From contig NZ_JACORU010000010.1 in assembly GCF_014297445.1 (NCBI RefSeq), positions 1 through 64,000 of the forward strand: 64,000 nt of DNA. Reading direction: 5' to 3'. The notes below the pieces were generated by a model. The model was not told where the DNA came from, searched no databases, and saw only the letters and a program-made list of their open reading frames with translations. Position numbers and translations under genes: made by a program. The first letter of the stretch is position 1. Every line of letters begins with the position of its first letter. The DNA comes from Ramlibacter albus (GTDB taxonomy: Bacteria > Pseudomonadota > Gammaproteobacteria > Burkholderiales > Burkholderiaceae_C). Positions 15,967 through 24,542 of this stretch are shown here, piece by piece.

Positions 15967-16860
15967 CAGCGCCACTCGGGCGGCGGCAAGGTCCCAGGCG
16001 GCACTGCCGACCGTTTTGAGCACGACCGGACGCGCCCGGTCGCGCGTTTCCAGCGCGGAGGCCAGCGGCTTCACGCGCGCCCAGTCCACCTTCGCCTGCA
16101 GCAGGTCGCCGGCTTCATGGCGCGCGCCCACCGGGTCGTCCACGTAGATGTCGCTGCCTTCGAGCGTGCGCGGTCCGATCTCCGCCATCTCGGGCGTGAA
16201 GGCGCCGACACCGATGACGAGGCGGTCCTTCGATGCAGGCTCGTCGTAGACGGGCTTGCGGCTGCTGGTGAGCGCAATCACCACCTGCACATCGTCGGGG
16301 ATGCGCGACGGGCAAGGCTCGATAGACGCATGCACGCTGCGGTTCGCATCGCAGAACTTGCGCTCGGCCTCGGGGCTGGTGCCTTTCACCAGCACACGGC
16401 ATTGCGGGTAGAGCTCCGCGAGCCCGGCGAGGTGGAAGGCGGCCTGCGTGCCGGTGCCGACCAGCAGCACCTTGGCCACATTCGCGGGCGCGAACGTCCG
16501 CATACCGAGCAGCGACACACCCGCTGTGCGACGGCCCGTGAGCACGGGCCCATCGAGAAAGCAAAGCGGCTGCCCCGTGCGCGCATCGCATACCGTCACC
16601 ACGCCCAGGATCGTCGGCAAGCCCTGCGCCGCATTCGCGGGCTGAACGTTCACGAGCTTGTGGATGCTGATGTCCGCCGCGCTCGCCGGCATGCTCAGCG
16701 AGATGCCGCTGCCCGCCAGCGGCACGCCGATGCGCGCGGGGCAGTGGATGGTGCCGGCAAGGTATTCGCGCGATGCAAGCGCCAGCGCGTCGACGACCGC
16801 GGCAAAGCCGATGCGCGCCGCCGTGGCCTGCGCGTCGTGGAAGGTGGGGGTGTGGGCCAT
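15949..16860 (-). CDS. Delta1-pyrroline/piperideine-2-carboxylate reductase-like (ornithine cyclodeaminase/mu-crystallin family)
   Basis: A 303-residue member of the ornithine cyclodeaminase/mu-crystallin family. It has the Rossmann motif VLLVGTGTQAAFHLAGL (about residues 131-147), RRTAGVSLLGM for the cofactor/active-site loop and VIGVGAFTPEMAEI. Members annotated as Delta1-pyrroline-2-carboxylate/Delta1-piperideine-2-carboxylate reductases make L-proline or L-pipecolate from cyclic imines. The gene lies 26 bp downstream of a LysR gene in the same direction, and that regulator is divergent from an AmaA-AmaB pair. The context therefore favours conversion of D-lysine-derived piperideine-2-carboxylate to L-pipecolate, without excluding hydroxyproline or ornithine-related roles. 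Confidence 0.8.
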   Translation of the reverse strand: MAHTPTFHDAQATAARIGFAAVVDALALASREYLAGTIHCPARIGVPLAGSGISLSMPASAADISIHKLVNVQPANAAQGLPTILGVVTVCDARTGQPLCFLDGPVLTGRRTAGVSLLGMRTFAPANVAKVLLVGTGTQAAFHLAGLAELYPQCRVLVKGTSPEAERKFCDANRSVHASIEPCPSRIPDDVQVVIALTSSRKPVYDEPASKDRLVIGVGAFTPEMAEIGPRTLEGSDIYVDDPVGARHEAGDLLQAKVDWARVKPLASALETRDRARPVVLKTVGSAAWDLAAARVALSSNAR

Positions 16861-16886
16861 GGCGTGGGCTTCGTTCGGTCGGCGGA

Positions 16887-17789
16887 TTATGGCTTCGCGC
16901 TGCGCGCTTCGCGGCGGATCCAGTCGCGGAACGCACCCAGCGGCGGGTAGTTGTCGCGGCGCAGCGGCCACGCGAGGTGGTAGTCGTGCGCGCTTTGCAT
17001 CGGCTTGTCCACCGGCACGACGAGGTCGCCGCGCGCGAGCTCGCCTTCGATGAGGAAGCGCGGCAGCAGCGCGACGCCCAGCCCCGCGATCGCGGCCTGC
17101 GCGGCGACGGCGAACTGGTCCACCAGCATGCCGTGCACCTCGTCGAACGCCACGCCCGCCGCACGCAGCCATTGCTCCCACGCGTCGGGGCGGCTCACGA
17201 GGTGCATCAGCGGCGCGCGCAGGAAGTCGGGCGCGCGGCGCAGCTTGTAGCGGCTGCGCAGCTGCGGGCTGCAGGCGGGCACCACCACTTCCTTCATCAG
17301 GAATTCCAGCTTGGCGCCGGGCCACTCCGCCGGGCCGAAATGGATGGCGGCGTCGATGGGCTCGGCATTGAAGTCGAAAGGCGCGAGCCGCGTCGTGAGG
17401 TTGATCGTGATGCCCGGATGCGCCGCCAGGAAGTCCGGCAGCCGCGGCGCCAGCCAGCGCGTGCCGAAGGTGGGCAGGATGGCGAGGTTGAGCGTGCCGC
17501 CTTTCGGGTTGGCCTTGAAGCCGAGCGTGGCGCTGGCGATCTGCTCCAGCGCGCGCCGGATTTCGTGCGCGTAGGCTTCACCCGCGGCGGAAAGCCGCAC
17601 CGTCTGCCGCTCGCGCACGAACAGTTCGGCGCCGAGCAGTTCCTCGAGGCTGCGGATCTGCCGGCTGACCGCGCTTTGCGTCAGGCTCAGCTCGGCCGCC
17701 GCCGCCGTGAAGCTTTGCAGGCGCGAAGCCGACTCGAAAGCCGCCAGCACGGACATCGGGGGCAGGAAGCGCCGGGGCAGCACGGCCAT
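16887..17789 (-). CDS. LysR-family regulator, GcvA-like
   Basis: A 300-residue LysR regulator beginning MAVLPRRFLPPMSVLAAFE, the RxLPP-type N-terminus of the GcvA/AmpR branch, which fixes the start at 17789. The helix-turn-helix is SFTAAAAELSLTQSAVSRQI (about residues 27-46). It is divergent from the pipecolate oxidase-like gene (106 bp between) and followed on its own strand by the imine reductase gene. It is the obvious candidate regulator of both sides through a LysR box at 17796-17810. Confidence 0.9.
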   Translation of the reverse strand: MAVLPRRFLPPMSVLAAFESASRLQSFTAAAAELSLTQSAVSRQIRSLEELLGAELFVRERQTVRLSAAGEAYAHEIRRALEQIASATLGFKANPKGGTLNLAILPTFGTRWLAPRLPDFLAAHPGITINLTTRLAPFDFNAEPIDAAIHFGPAEWPGAKLEFLMKEVVVPACSPQLRSRYKLRRAPDFLRAPLMHLVSRPDAWEQWLRAAGVAFDEVHGMLVDQFAVAAQAAIAGLGVALLPRFLIEGELARGDLVVPVDKPMQSAHDYHLAWPLRRDNYPPLGAFRDWIRREARSAKP

Positions 17790-17795
17790 GAGGTC

Positions 17796-17810
17796 ATTCT
17801 GCAATGGAAT
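17796..17810. promoter_or_regulatory. LysR box (ATTC-N7-GAAT)
   Basis: ATTCTGCAATGGAAT is a 4+4 inverted repeat with T-N11-A spacing, located 7 bp before the lysR ATG and 86 bp before the amaA-like ATG. The position suits autoregulation plus control of the divergent oxidase operon. This call rests on pattern alone. Confidence 0.5.
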
Positions 17811-17895
17811 GAAGTTGGGAGGGATTATCGTTTGCCGGGCGGGCTTCTCCCTCGCAGAATCGAGCCTTGCCGCCCAACCGCGATGCCGCCACGAC

Positions 17896-19188
17896 ATGAA
17901 CGATGACCGCTTGACCCACGGCCTCTGGGAGGCTTCGGCGCCGCCTGCGCCGCCGGCGCAGCCGCTGGCCGAGGGCGTGGAAGCCGACGTCGCGATCATC
18001 GGCTGCGGCTTCACGGGCGCGTCGGCGGCGCTGCACCTGGCAAGCGGCGGTGCGAGCGTGGTGGTGCTGGAAGCGCAGGAGATCGGCTTCGGCGCGTCGG
18101 GTCGCAACGTCGGCCTCGTCAATGCAGGGATGTGGGTGATGCCCTCCGTGCTGTTGAACGAGCTGGGCCCGGTCATGGGCCCGCGATTGCTCGACCTGCT
18201 GGGCAACGGGCCTTCCGCCGTGTTCGAGCTTGTCGAGAAACACCGCATCGAATGCGAAGCCCTGCACAATGGCACGCTGCATTGCGCGGTCGGCCGTGCC
18301 GGCGTGCAAGAAGTGCACGAACGAGCCCGCCAGTGGAAAGAGCGCGGCGCGCCGGTGGAAGTCCTCGATGCCGAACGCACGGCGCAGTTCACCGGCACGC
18401 GCGCCTACGGCGCCGCGTTGCTCGACCACCGGGCCGGCACGGTGCAGCCCCTGGCTTACGTGCGCGGGCTCTCGGCCGCTGCACTGCATGCGGGCGCGCG
18501 CATCCACACGCGCACGCCGGTTGTCGCCGCGCAGCGCATCGGCGACTCGTGGCAACTCTCGACACGAAGCGGAGCAACCGTGCGCGCCAAGTGGGTCATC
18601 GTCGCGACCGACGCGTACACCGGCGCACAGGGCCTTTGGCCCGGCATCCGCAACGAGCAGGTGTTCCTGCCCTATTTCAACCTCGCGACCGCGCCGCTTC
18701 CACCGGACCTCGCCGTGACGATCCTCCCGCAGCGCCAGGGCGCATGGGACACGCGGCAAGTGCTCTCGTCGTTCCGCTTCGACGCCGCCGGCCGCTTCAT
18801 CTTCGGCAGCGTCGGCGCGCTGCGCGGCGCCGGCCGCGCCATCCACCCCGGCTGGGCGCGCCGCGCGATGGCGAAACTCTTCCCTCAGCTCAGGGGCGTG
18901 CCCTTCGAGCACGAGTGGTACGGCACAATCGGCATGACCAGCGACGCGTTGCCGCGTTTCCACGAACTCGACCGCAACGTGGTGTCGTTCAGCGGGTTCA
19001 ACGGGCGGGGCATCGCACCGGGCACGGTGCTCGGGCGCGAGCTGGCGCGGCTGGTGCTGGGCGAGGTCCGGCGCGAAGACCTGCCGCTGCCCGCCACGCC
19101 CGTCGCACCCGCGCCGCTTCGCACCGCAAGGACGCTAGGCTACGAGCTGGGCGCCCAGGCTTTCCATCTTGTCGACGCACGCTTATGA
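17896..19188 (+). CDS. amaA: FAD-dependent amine oxidase, L-pipecolate oxidase (AmaA)-like
   Basis: A 430-residue DAO-family flavoprotein with the FAD motif VAIIGCGFTGASAALHLASGG (about residues 31-51). FGASGRNVGLVNAGMW follows, and a C-terminal FSGFNGRGIAPGTVLG flavin loop lies at about residues 359-374. It belongs to the DadA/PuuB-like group, which includes AmaA, the L-pipecolate oxidase of Pseudomonas putida. The next gene, overlapping by ATGA, encodes an AmaB-type dehydrogenase. That pairing is the main reason for the AmaA call. Oxidation would yield Delta1-piperideine-6-carboxylate, with electrons passed to oxygen or the respiratory chain. Gamma-glutamylputrescine oxidase is the main alternative. 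Confidence 0.75.
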   Translation: MNDDRLTHGLWEASAPPAPPAQPLAEGVEADVAIIGCGFTGASAALHLASGGASVVVLEAQEIGFGASGRNVGLVNAGMWVMPSVLLNELGPVMGPRLLDLLGNGPSAVFELVEKHRIECEALHNGTLHCAVGRAGVQEVHERARQWKERGAPVEVLDAERTAQFTGTRAYGAALLDHRAGTVQPLAYVRGLSAAALHAGARIHTRTPVVAAQRIGDSWQLSTRSGATVRAKWVIVATDAYTGAQGLWPGIRNEQVFLPYFNLATAPLPPDLAVTILPQRQGAWDTRQVLSSFRFDAAGRFIFGSVGALRGAGRAIHPGWARRAMAKLFPQLRGVPFEHEWYGTIGMTSDALPRFHELDRNVVSFSGFNGRGIAPGTVLGRELARLVLGEVRREDLPLPATPVAPAPLRTARTLGYELGAQAFHLVDARL

Positions 19189-20696
19189 ACACGACCGCCA
19201 ACCTCACCCCCTCCCTCCTCGACCAGTTCGGCATTGCGGCCGCAGCCCGCGGCGGCTCGCTGCGCGTCGCCAGCCCCGTCGACGGCGCCGAGCTCGCGCA
19301 GGTGCGCACGCACTCCGCCGCGGATGCCAAGGCCATCATCGGCAATGCGCAACAAGCCTTCCTCGCCTGGCGCGCCGTGCCCGCGCCGCGCCGCGGCGAG
19401 CTCATCCGCCTGCTGGGCGACGAGCTGCGCGCCGAGAAGCAGGCCCTCGGCCAGCTCGTCTCCATCGAGACCGGCAAGATCCTCTCCGAAGGCCTCGGCG
19501 AAGTGCAGGAGATGATCGACATCTGCGACTTCGCGCTCGGCCTCTCGCGGCAGCTCTATGGCCTGACGATCGCGTCGGAGCGCCCCGGCCACCGCATGAT
19601 GGAGACGTGGCATCCGCTGGGCGTGGTGGGCGTGATCAGCGCGTTCAACTTCCCGGTGGCGGTGTGGGCGTGGAACTTCGCGCTGGCGATCGTCTGCGGC
19701 AACGCCGTCGTGTGGAAGCCGTCCGAGAAGACGCCGCTGAGCGCCCTCGCCTGCCAGGCGATCTTCGAGAAGGCGGCGGCGCGCTTCGGCGGCGCGCCGG
19801 CGAACCTCTCGCAAGTGGTCATCGGCGACCACACGGTCGGCGAGGCGCTCGTGGACGATGAACGCGTCGCCCTCGTTTCCGCAACCGGCAGCACTCGGAT
19901 GGGCCGCGAAGTGGCGCCGCGCGTTGCACGCCGTTTCGGCCGCTCGCTGCTGGAGCTGGGGGGCAACAACGCGGTGATCGTTGCACCCACGGCCGACCTC
20001 GACCTCGCCGTGCGCGGCATCGCGTTCGCGGCGGCCGGCACCTGCGGCCAGCGTTGCACGACGACGCGCCGGCTCATCGTGCACGAGAGCGTGAAGGAGG
20101 CGCTGGTCTCGCGCCTGAAGAAGGCCTACGCCGCGCTGCCGGTGGGCAACCCGCTGGAGAGCGGCGTGCTCGTGGGCCCGCTGATCGACGGCCGCAGCTT
20201 CGAAGCGATGCAATCGGCGCTGCGCAAGGCGCGCGAGGACGGCGGCACCGTCACCGGCGGCGAACGCCTCCTGCAGGACAAGTTCCCCTCCGCGTATTAC
20301 GTGCGACCCGCGATCGTCGAGATGCCCTCGCAGACCGCGGTGGTGTGCGCCGAGACGTTCGCGCCGATCCTCTACGTACTCACGTACTCCGACTTCGCCG
20401 ATGCCATCCGCCTGCAGAACGACGTGCCGCAGGGCCTGTCGTCCTCGATCTTCAGCAACGACGTGCGCGAGACCGAGCTCTTCCTCTCGGCCGCGGGCTC
20501 GGACTGCGGCATCGCCAACGTGAACATCGGCACCTCCGGCGCCGAGATCGGCGGCGCGTTCGGCGGCGAGAAGGAAACCGGTGGCGGGCGCGAGTCCGGC
20601 TCCGACGCGTGGCGCAACTACATGCGCCGCGCCACCAACACCATCAACTACTCGCGCGAGCTGCCGCTGGCGCAGGGCGTTCGGTTCGACGTGTGA
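19185..20696 (+). CDS. amaB: L-aminoadipate-semialdehyde dehydrogenase (ALDH7/AmaB)
   Basis: A 503-residue aldehyde dehydrogenase of the ALDH7 (antiquitin) group. It has the cofactor region VISAFNFPVAVWAWNFALA, the general-base glutamate in LLELGGNN, the catalytic cysteine within GQRCTTTRRL (about residue 291) and the end motif GEKETGGGRESGSDAWRNYM. The GQRCTTTRR signature is diagnostic of ALDH7. The reaction is NAD-dependent oxidation of Delta1-piperideine-6-carboxylate/2-aminoadipate semialdehyde to 2-aminoadipate in lysine/pipecolate catabolism. It overlaps the oxidase gene, and its last 53 bp overlap the convergent mocR-type gene. Confidence 0.9.
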   Translation: MNTTANLTPSLLDQFGIAAAARGGSLRVASPVDGAELAQVRTHSAADAKAIIGNAQQAFLAWRAVPAPRRGELIRLLGDELRAEKQALGQLVSIETGKILSEGLGEVQEMIDICDFALGLSRQLYGLTIASERPGHRMMETWHPLGVVGVISAFNFPVAVWAWNFALAIVCGNAVVWKPSEKTPLSALACQAIFEKAAARFGGAPANLSQVVIGDHTVGEALVDDERVALVSATGSTRMGREVAPRVARRFGRSLLELGGNNAVIVAPTADLDLAVRGIAFAAAGTCGQRCTTTRRLIVHESVKEALVSRLKKAYAALPVGNPLESGVLVGPLIDGRSFEAMQSALRKAREDGGTVTGGERLLQDKFPSAYYVRPAIVEMPSQTAVVCAETFAPILYVLTYSDFADAIRLQNDVPQGLSSSIFSNDVRETELFLSAAGSDCGIANVNIGTSGAEIGGAFGGEKETGGGRESGSDAWRNYMRRATNTINYSRELPLAQGVRFDV

Positions 20697-22098
20697 GGCC
20701 GGCCATCTTCCCCACCGTCCTGAGCCCCGACTCCAGCTGCGCTGCCGTCGGGTGGCCGTAGTTCACGCGCACGTGGTGCGTGAAGCGCCCGCCGCCGGAG
20801 AACAACGGCCCGGGCGCGAGGCTGATGCCGTGCGACAGCGCGAGGCCATGCAGCGCGAAAGCGTCCACCTCGCGCGGCAGCTCGACCCAGAGGAAGTAAC
20901 CACCGTCAGGCGTCGTCACCCGCGTGCCGGCCGGGAAGTGCTTCGTGATCGCGCGCACGGCCAGCGCCTGCTGCGCCGCCAGGGTCGCGCGTAACTGGCG
21001 AAGGTGGCGGTCGAACGCGCCGCGCAGCAGGAACTCGAGCACCGCGACCTGCGAAGGCACGGCGACCGAGATGGTCCCCATCAGCTTGAGCCGTTCCACC
21101 TCGCGCACGAACCGCCCCGCGGCCACCCAGCCCACGCGATAGCCGGGCGCGAGCGACTTGGAGAACGAGCTGCAATGCATCACCCAGCCTTCGCGGTCGA
21201 ACGACTTGGCAGGCAGCGGGCGCCGCACGCCGAAGTACAGCTCGGCGTAGACGTCGTCCTCGATCAAGGGCACGCGATGGCGCGCGAGCAACTCCACGAG
21301 CGCCTTGCGGTTGTCCGCCGGCATCGACGCCCCCGTCGGGTTCTGCAGGTTGGGCATGAACCAGCAGGCCTTGATCGCCTGCCGCTGCAGCGCGGCCGCC
21401 AGCGAGTCGAGCTGCACGCCATCGCGCGGATGGGTGGCGATCTCCACAGCCTTCAGCCCGAGCCGCTCCAGCGCCTGCAAACACCCATAGAACGCGGGTG
21501 ACTCGATGGCCACCGCATCGCCCGGCTTCGTGACGGCCTGCAGGCACAGGTTGAGCGCTTCCATGGCACCGCTGGTCAGCACGATCTCGTCCGCGCTCGC
21601 GAGCGTGCCATGGGCCACGTAGCGCAGCGCCAGCTGGCGGCGCAACTCGTCGTTGCCGGGCGTGAGGTCGCGCAACATGCGGGCGGGCTCCAGCCTGCGC
21701 ATGCCGGCGCCCATGCCGCGCGCAAGACGCTCGAGCGGGAACAGCGCCGGGTTGGGGAACGCGGAGCCGAGCGGGATGACGTCATGGTCGCGCACGGAGC
21801 CGAGCACTTCCATCACAAGGTCGTGGATGGCCACGGGGCGCGGCGATGTCGCGGGCTTCGAGATGGCCGGCTGCGGCGCGGCAGCGCTGCGTTGCCGGGC
21901 GAAGTAGCCCGCACGCGGCCGCGCCTCCACCACGCCGCGCGACTCGAGCAGCGCGTAGGCCTCGAACACGGTCGAGGGGCTCACGCCGCGGCTGGCCACG
22001 AGCTCGCGCACGGACGGCAGCCGCTCGCCGGGCCGGAAGGTGCCCTCCGAAATCGACGCTTCGAGCTCGCGCGCCAGCAGTTCGTATTTCTTGTCCAC
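20644..22098 (-). CDS. MocR-type GntR regulator with aminotransferase domain
   Basis: An N-terminal GntR winged helix-turn-helix (SISEGTFRPGERLPSVRELV, then GVSPSTVFEAYALLESRGVV; residues about 15-60) is fused to a fold-type I aminotransferase domain (about 110-460). The PLP-lysine motif is SSFSKSLAPGYRVGW (Lys near 315). MocR proteins are PLP- and amine/amino-acid-responsive regulators. No ATG precedes the conserved domain in frame. I chose GTG at 22098 (VDKKYELLAREL); it has no clear ribosome site, so the start is uncertain. It is divergent from the cytochrome genes. Its 3' end overlaps amaB, so it may also sense lysine-pathway intermediates. Confidence 0.85.
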   Translation of the reverse strand: MDKKYELLARELEASISEGTFRPGERLPSVRELVASRGVSPSTVFEAYALLESRGVVEARPRAGYFARQRSAAAPQPAISKPATSPRPVAIHDLVMEVLGSVRDHDVIPLGSAFPNPALFPLERLARGMGAGMRRLEPARMLRDLTPGNDELRRQLALRYVAHGTLASADEIVLTSGAMEALNLCLQAVTKPGDAVAIESPAFYGCLQALERLGLKAVEIATHPRDGVQLDSLAAALQRQAIKACWFMPNLQNPTGASMPADNRKALVELLARHRVPLIEDDVYAELYFGVRRPLPAKSFDREGWVMHCSSFSKSLAPGYRVGWVAAGRFVREVERLKLMGTISVAVPSQVAVLEFLLRGAFDRHLRQLRATLAAQQALAVRAITKHFPAGTRVTTPDGGYFLWVELPREVDAFALHGLALSHGISLAPGPLFSGGGRFTHHVRVNYGHPTAAQLESGLRTVGKMAGLTRRTERPAPAAARASS

Positions 22099-22105
22099 GG
22101 GTTCA

Positions 22106-22212
22106 GCTGGTATGCATGGATGGGCATTTTGCGCGTCTGTGCCGTTCGGGCGCCTGCACGAGCGGCAGGAACCCCCAGCCCGGCCGCTGGTATGGTCGTT
22201 TTGGCCGAAAAC
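22106..22212. promoter_or_regulatory. mocR-cytochrome intergenic region with 9-bp direct repeats and an inverted repeat
   Basis: GCTGGTATG occurs twice in the same orientation (22106-22114 and 22186-22194), exactly 80 bp apart. MocR-type regulators commonly bind direct repeats. Just after the second copy, GTTTTGGCCGAAAAC (22198-22212) is an inverted repeat close to the cytochrome promoter side. The direct repeats could be the MocR operator. Confidence 0.4.
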
Positions 22213-22257
22213 TGAGCCTGCAAAGCCGCGCAGGAATCGGGCACAGTGGGGGCTCCG

Positions 22258-22938
22258 ATGAAGCTTCGCCTCCTGCTCCTTCTGGCCTTCGCCTTCGACG
22301 CCGCCGCGGCGACCCCGCCCGACACCATGGCCCAGCGCATGCAGGCGTGCGTCGCCTGCCATGGCAAGGAGGGGCGCGCCACCAACCAGGGCTACTTCCC
22401 GCGCATCGCGGGCAAGCCCGCCGGTTATCTCTACAACCAGCTCGTGAACTTCCGCGACGGCCGCCGGCACAACGCGACGATGACGTACCTCGTCGACCAG
22501 ATGACGGATGCGTACCTGCGCGAGATCGCCGAGTACTTCGCCACGCTGGACCTGCCCTACCCCGCGCCCCAGACCGCGGGCGCGCCGGCGGCGCAGCTCG
22601 CGCGCGGCGAACAGCTCGTGCGGCAGGGCGACGCGCAGCGCGGCATCCCCGCGTGCTCGCAGTGCCACGGCACGGCGATGACGGGCGTGCAGCCCGCGAT
22701 GCCGGGCCTGCTCGGCCTGCCGCGCGACTACCTGCTCGCGCAGTTCGGCGCGTGGCGCTCGGGGCAGCGCAAGGCCGCGGCGCCCGATTGCATGGCGCAG
22801 GTCGCGAAGCGGCTGTCCGAAGACGACATCACGGCGGCGGCGACGTGGCTGTCGTCGCAGGTCGTGAGCGCCGGGCCGGCGCCTGCGTCCGCATTGCCGC
22901 CGAAGCTGCCCCTCGATTGCGGGAGCGGTGCGCGATGA
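22258..22938 (+). CDS. Periplasmic dihaem cytochrome c (c4-like)
   Basis: A 226-residue exported protein: Sec signal KLRLLLLLAFAFDAAAA, then two haem-binding motifs, CVACH (about residue 31) and CSQCH (about 134). Spacing and size fit the cytochrome c4/class I dihaem group. Candidate axial methionines lie in HNATMTYLVDQM and in the segment after the second haem. It would carry electrons in the periplasm to a terminal oxidase. The ATG at 22258 gives the clean signal peptide. It overlaps the next, triheme cytochrome gene by ATGA, so the two form one electron-transfer unit. No dehydrogenase subunit gene is adjacent. Confidence 0.88.
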   Translation: MKLRLLLLLAFAFDAAAATPPDTMAQRMQACVACHGKEGRATNQGYFPRIAGKPAGYLYNQLVNFRDGRRHNATMTYLVDQMTDAYLREIAEYFATLDLPYPAPQTAGAPAAQLARGEQLVRQGDAQRGIPACSQCHGTAMTGVQPAMPGLLGLPRDYLLAQFGAWRSGQRKAAAPDCMAQVAKRLSEDDITAAATWLSSQVVSAGPAPASALPPKLPLDCGSGAR

Positions 22939-24203
22939 GCGGCCGTCCATTGCTCAAGGCGCTCGCTGCCGCTGTCGGGGTTGCGATCTCTGCGGTCGTG
23001 GTGATCGCGTGGCTCAACGTGCGAGGCGAGGCGCCCGTCGCGGAGCAGCCCGCGCTGCAGGCCACGCCGCAACTGGTCGAGCGCGGCGCGTACCTCGCGC
23101 GCGCGGGCAACTGCGCGGCGTGCCACACGCAGCGTGGCGGTGCGCCTTTGGCAGGCGGCAAGGGCATCGACACGCCGTTCGGCATCGTCTACGCCTCCAA
23201 CCTCACGCCCGATGCCGCCACCGGCATCGGCACCTGGTCGTCGGCGGAGTTCTGGCGCGCGATGCACCACGGCCGATCGAAAGACGGCCGGTTGCTCTAC
23301 CCGGCCTTCCCCTACCCCGACTACACACTCGTCACGCGCGAGGACTCCGACGCGCTCTACGCCTACCTGCGCAGCGTGCCCGCCGTGCAGCAGCCCAATC
23401 GCGCGCACGACCTGCGCTTCCCGTACAACACGCAGGCTTCGCTGGCCGTGTGGCGCGCGCTCTTCTTCTCGCCCGAGCGCTTCGAGCCGGAGAAAACGAA
23501 GAGCGCCGACTGGAACCGCGGCGCGTACCTCGTGCGCGGCCTCGGCCACTGCCAGGCCTGCCATGCGCCGCGCAACGCGTTCGGTGCGACCAAGTCCGAC
23601 CTCGAGCTCAGTGGCGGCCTGATCCCGATGCAGAACTGGTACGCGCCCTCGCTCGCGTCGCCCGCCGAAGCCGGCGTGCAGGACTGGCCGGTACAGGACA
23701 CGGTGCAGCTGCTCAAGGCCGGCAAGTCGGCGCGCGGCGCCGCGATGGGCCCGATGGCGGAGGTCGTCTTCGGCAGCACGCAGCACATGAGCGATGCCGA
23801 CCTCGGCGCGATCGCCACCTTCCTGCGCGACCTGCCGCGCCACGAGCCCGCGAAACCCGAACGCGTGCAGGCGCCGGCCGAGATGCTCGTGCTCGGCGAA
23901 CGCCTCTACAAGGACCGCTGCGCGCAGTGCCATGGCGACAACGGCGAAGGCGGCGGTACGGCTTACCCGGCACTCAAGGGCCATCGCACCGTGACGATGG
24001 CGTCCAGCGCCAACCTCGTGCGCGTGATCGTGAGCGGCGGTTTCCCGCCCACCACCGCGGGCAACCCGCGGCCCTACGGCATGCCGCCCTTCGGCCAGTC
24101 GCTCACCGAGAACGAGATCGCGGCCGTCGCCACCTACGTGCGCAGTGCGTGGGGCAACGACGGCGGTGCCGTGCGCGCACTCGACGTGCAGAAGGTGCGT
24201 TGA
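22935..24203 (+). CDS. Triheme cytochrome c, alcohol/aldehyde dehydrogenase-type
   Basis: A 422-residue protein with an uncleaved or Sec-type N-terminal anchor (about residues 7-26) and three haem motifs: CAACH (about 55), CQACH (about 203) and CAQCH (about 330). Its organisation matches the membrane-associated triheme subunits of flavin or molybdenum alcohol, sorbitol and aldehyde dehydrogenases. Such subunits pass electrons to quinone or to oxidases. Typical segments are NLTPDAATGIGTWSSAEFWRAMHHG and MPPFGQSLTENEIAAVATYVRSAWG. The catalytic partner is not in the window, so the substrate is unknown. A 7-bp hairpin at 24227-24246 lies just downstream, without a clear T-tract. Confidence 0.88.
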   Translation: MSGRPLLKALAAAVGVAISAVVVIAWLNVRGEAPVAEQPALQATPQLVERGAYLARAGNCAACHTQRGGAPLAGGKGIDTPFGIVYASNLTPDAATGIGTWSSAEFWRAMHHGRSKDGRLLYPAFPYPDYTLVTREDSDALYAYLRSVPAVQQPNRAHDLRFPYNTQASLAVWRALFFSPERFEPEKTKSADWNRGAYLVRGLGHCQACHAPRNAFGATKSDLELSGGLIPMQNWYAPSLASPAEAGVQDWPVQDTVQLLKAGKSARGAAMGPMAEVVFGSTQHMSDADLGAIATFLRDLPRHEPAKPERVQAPAEMLVLGERLYKDRCAQCHGDNGEGGGTAYPALKGHRTVTMASSANLVRVIVSGGFPPTTAGNPRPYGMPPFGQSLTENEIAAVATYVRSAWGNDGGAVRALDVQKVR

Positions 24204-24263
24204 ATCCCCGGCAATGAACTCGCGTGCATCACCCGTGCAGGTGATGACATGCTGACTTTTCCT

Positions 24264-24305
24264 GTGCGAAATGGCACTTGAGATCGCCGCCTCGCGATCT
24301 AACCT
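24264..24305 (+). promoter_or_regulatory. Class II-type promoter with GTGC-N6-GCAC operator (site 1)
   Basis: GTGC-GAAATG-GCAC at 24264-24277 is followed by TAACCT at 24300-24305, a TANNNT -10 box 29.5 bp from the operator centre. This is the spacing of a Crp/FNR class II promoter (operator near -41.5). The downstream gene is a 66-residue ORF at 24330. The same motif occurs at 26341 and 32525. Confidence 0.6.
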
Positions 24306-24329
24306 GAATCCATCGCACCGAGGATCGCC

Positions 24330-24530
24330 ATGCACACCACACTGCCCGCCGCAAGAGCGCTGCCGCACGCGCAACCGCAACCGCAATTGCTGCAGCGCCT
24401 GCGCACGCGCATGCTGGGTTTGCTGCACCGCGAGCCGGCGGCGCATGTCGAGTTGCCGCAGCACCTGGCGTATCCGCCCGCGCCACGCACGCTGCGCCAC
24501 ATCCGCAACGCGCGCATCAGCTGGTGGTAG
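24330..24530 (+). CDS. Small basic protein, possible regulon member
   Basis: A 66-residue reading frame starting ATG 24330 behind a GAGGA site at 24320-24324. The product is rich in Arg, His, Leu and Pro and ends RISWW. It has no recognisable family, signal or clear membrane segment. Being basic and short, it could be a small regulatory or membrane-peripheral protein, but that is a guess. The main support for its reality is a correctly placed promoter and operator upstream and the ribosome site. It converges on the binding-protein gene with 12 bp between stops. Confidence 0.45.
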   Translation: MHTTLPAARALPHAQPQPQLLQRLRTRMLGLLHREPAAHVELPQHLAYPPAPRTLRHIRNARISWW

Positions 24531-24542
24531 TGCAACGCGTGA

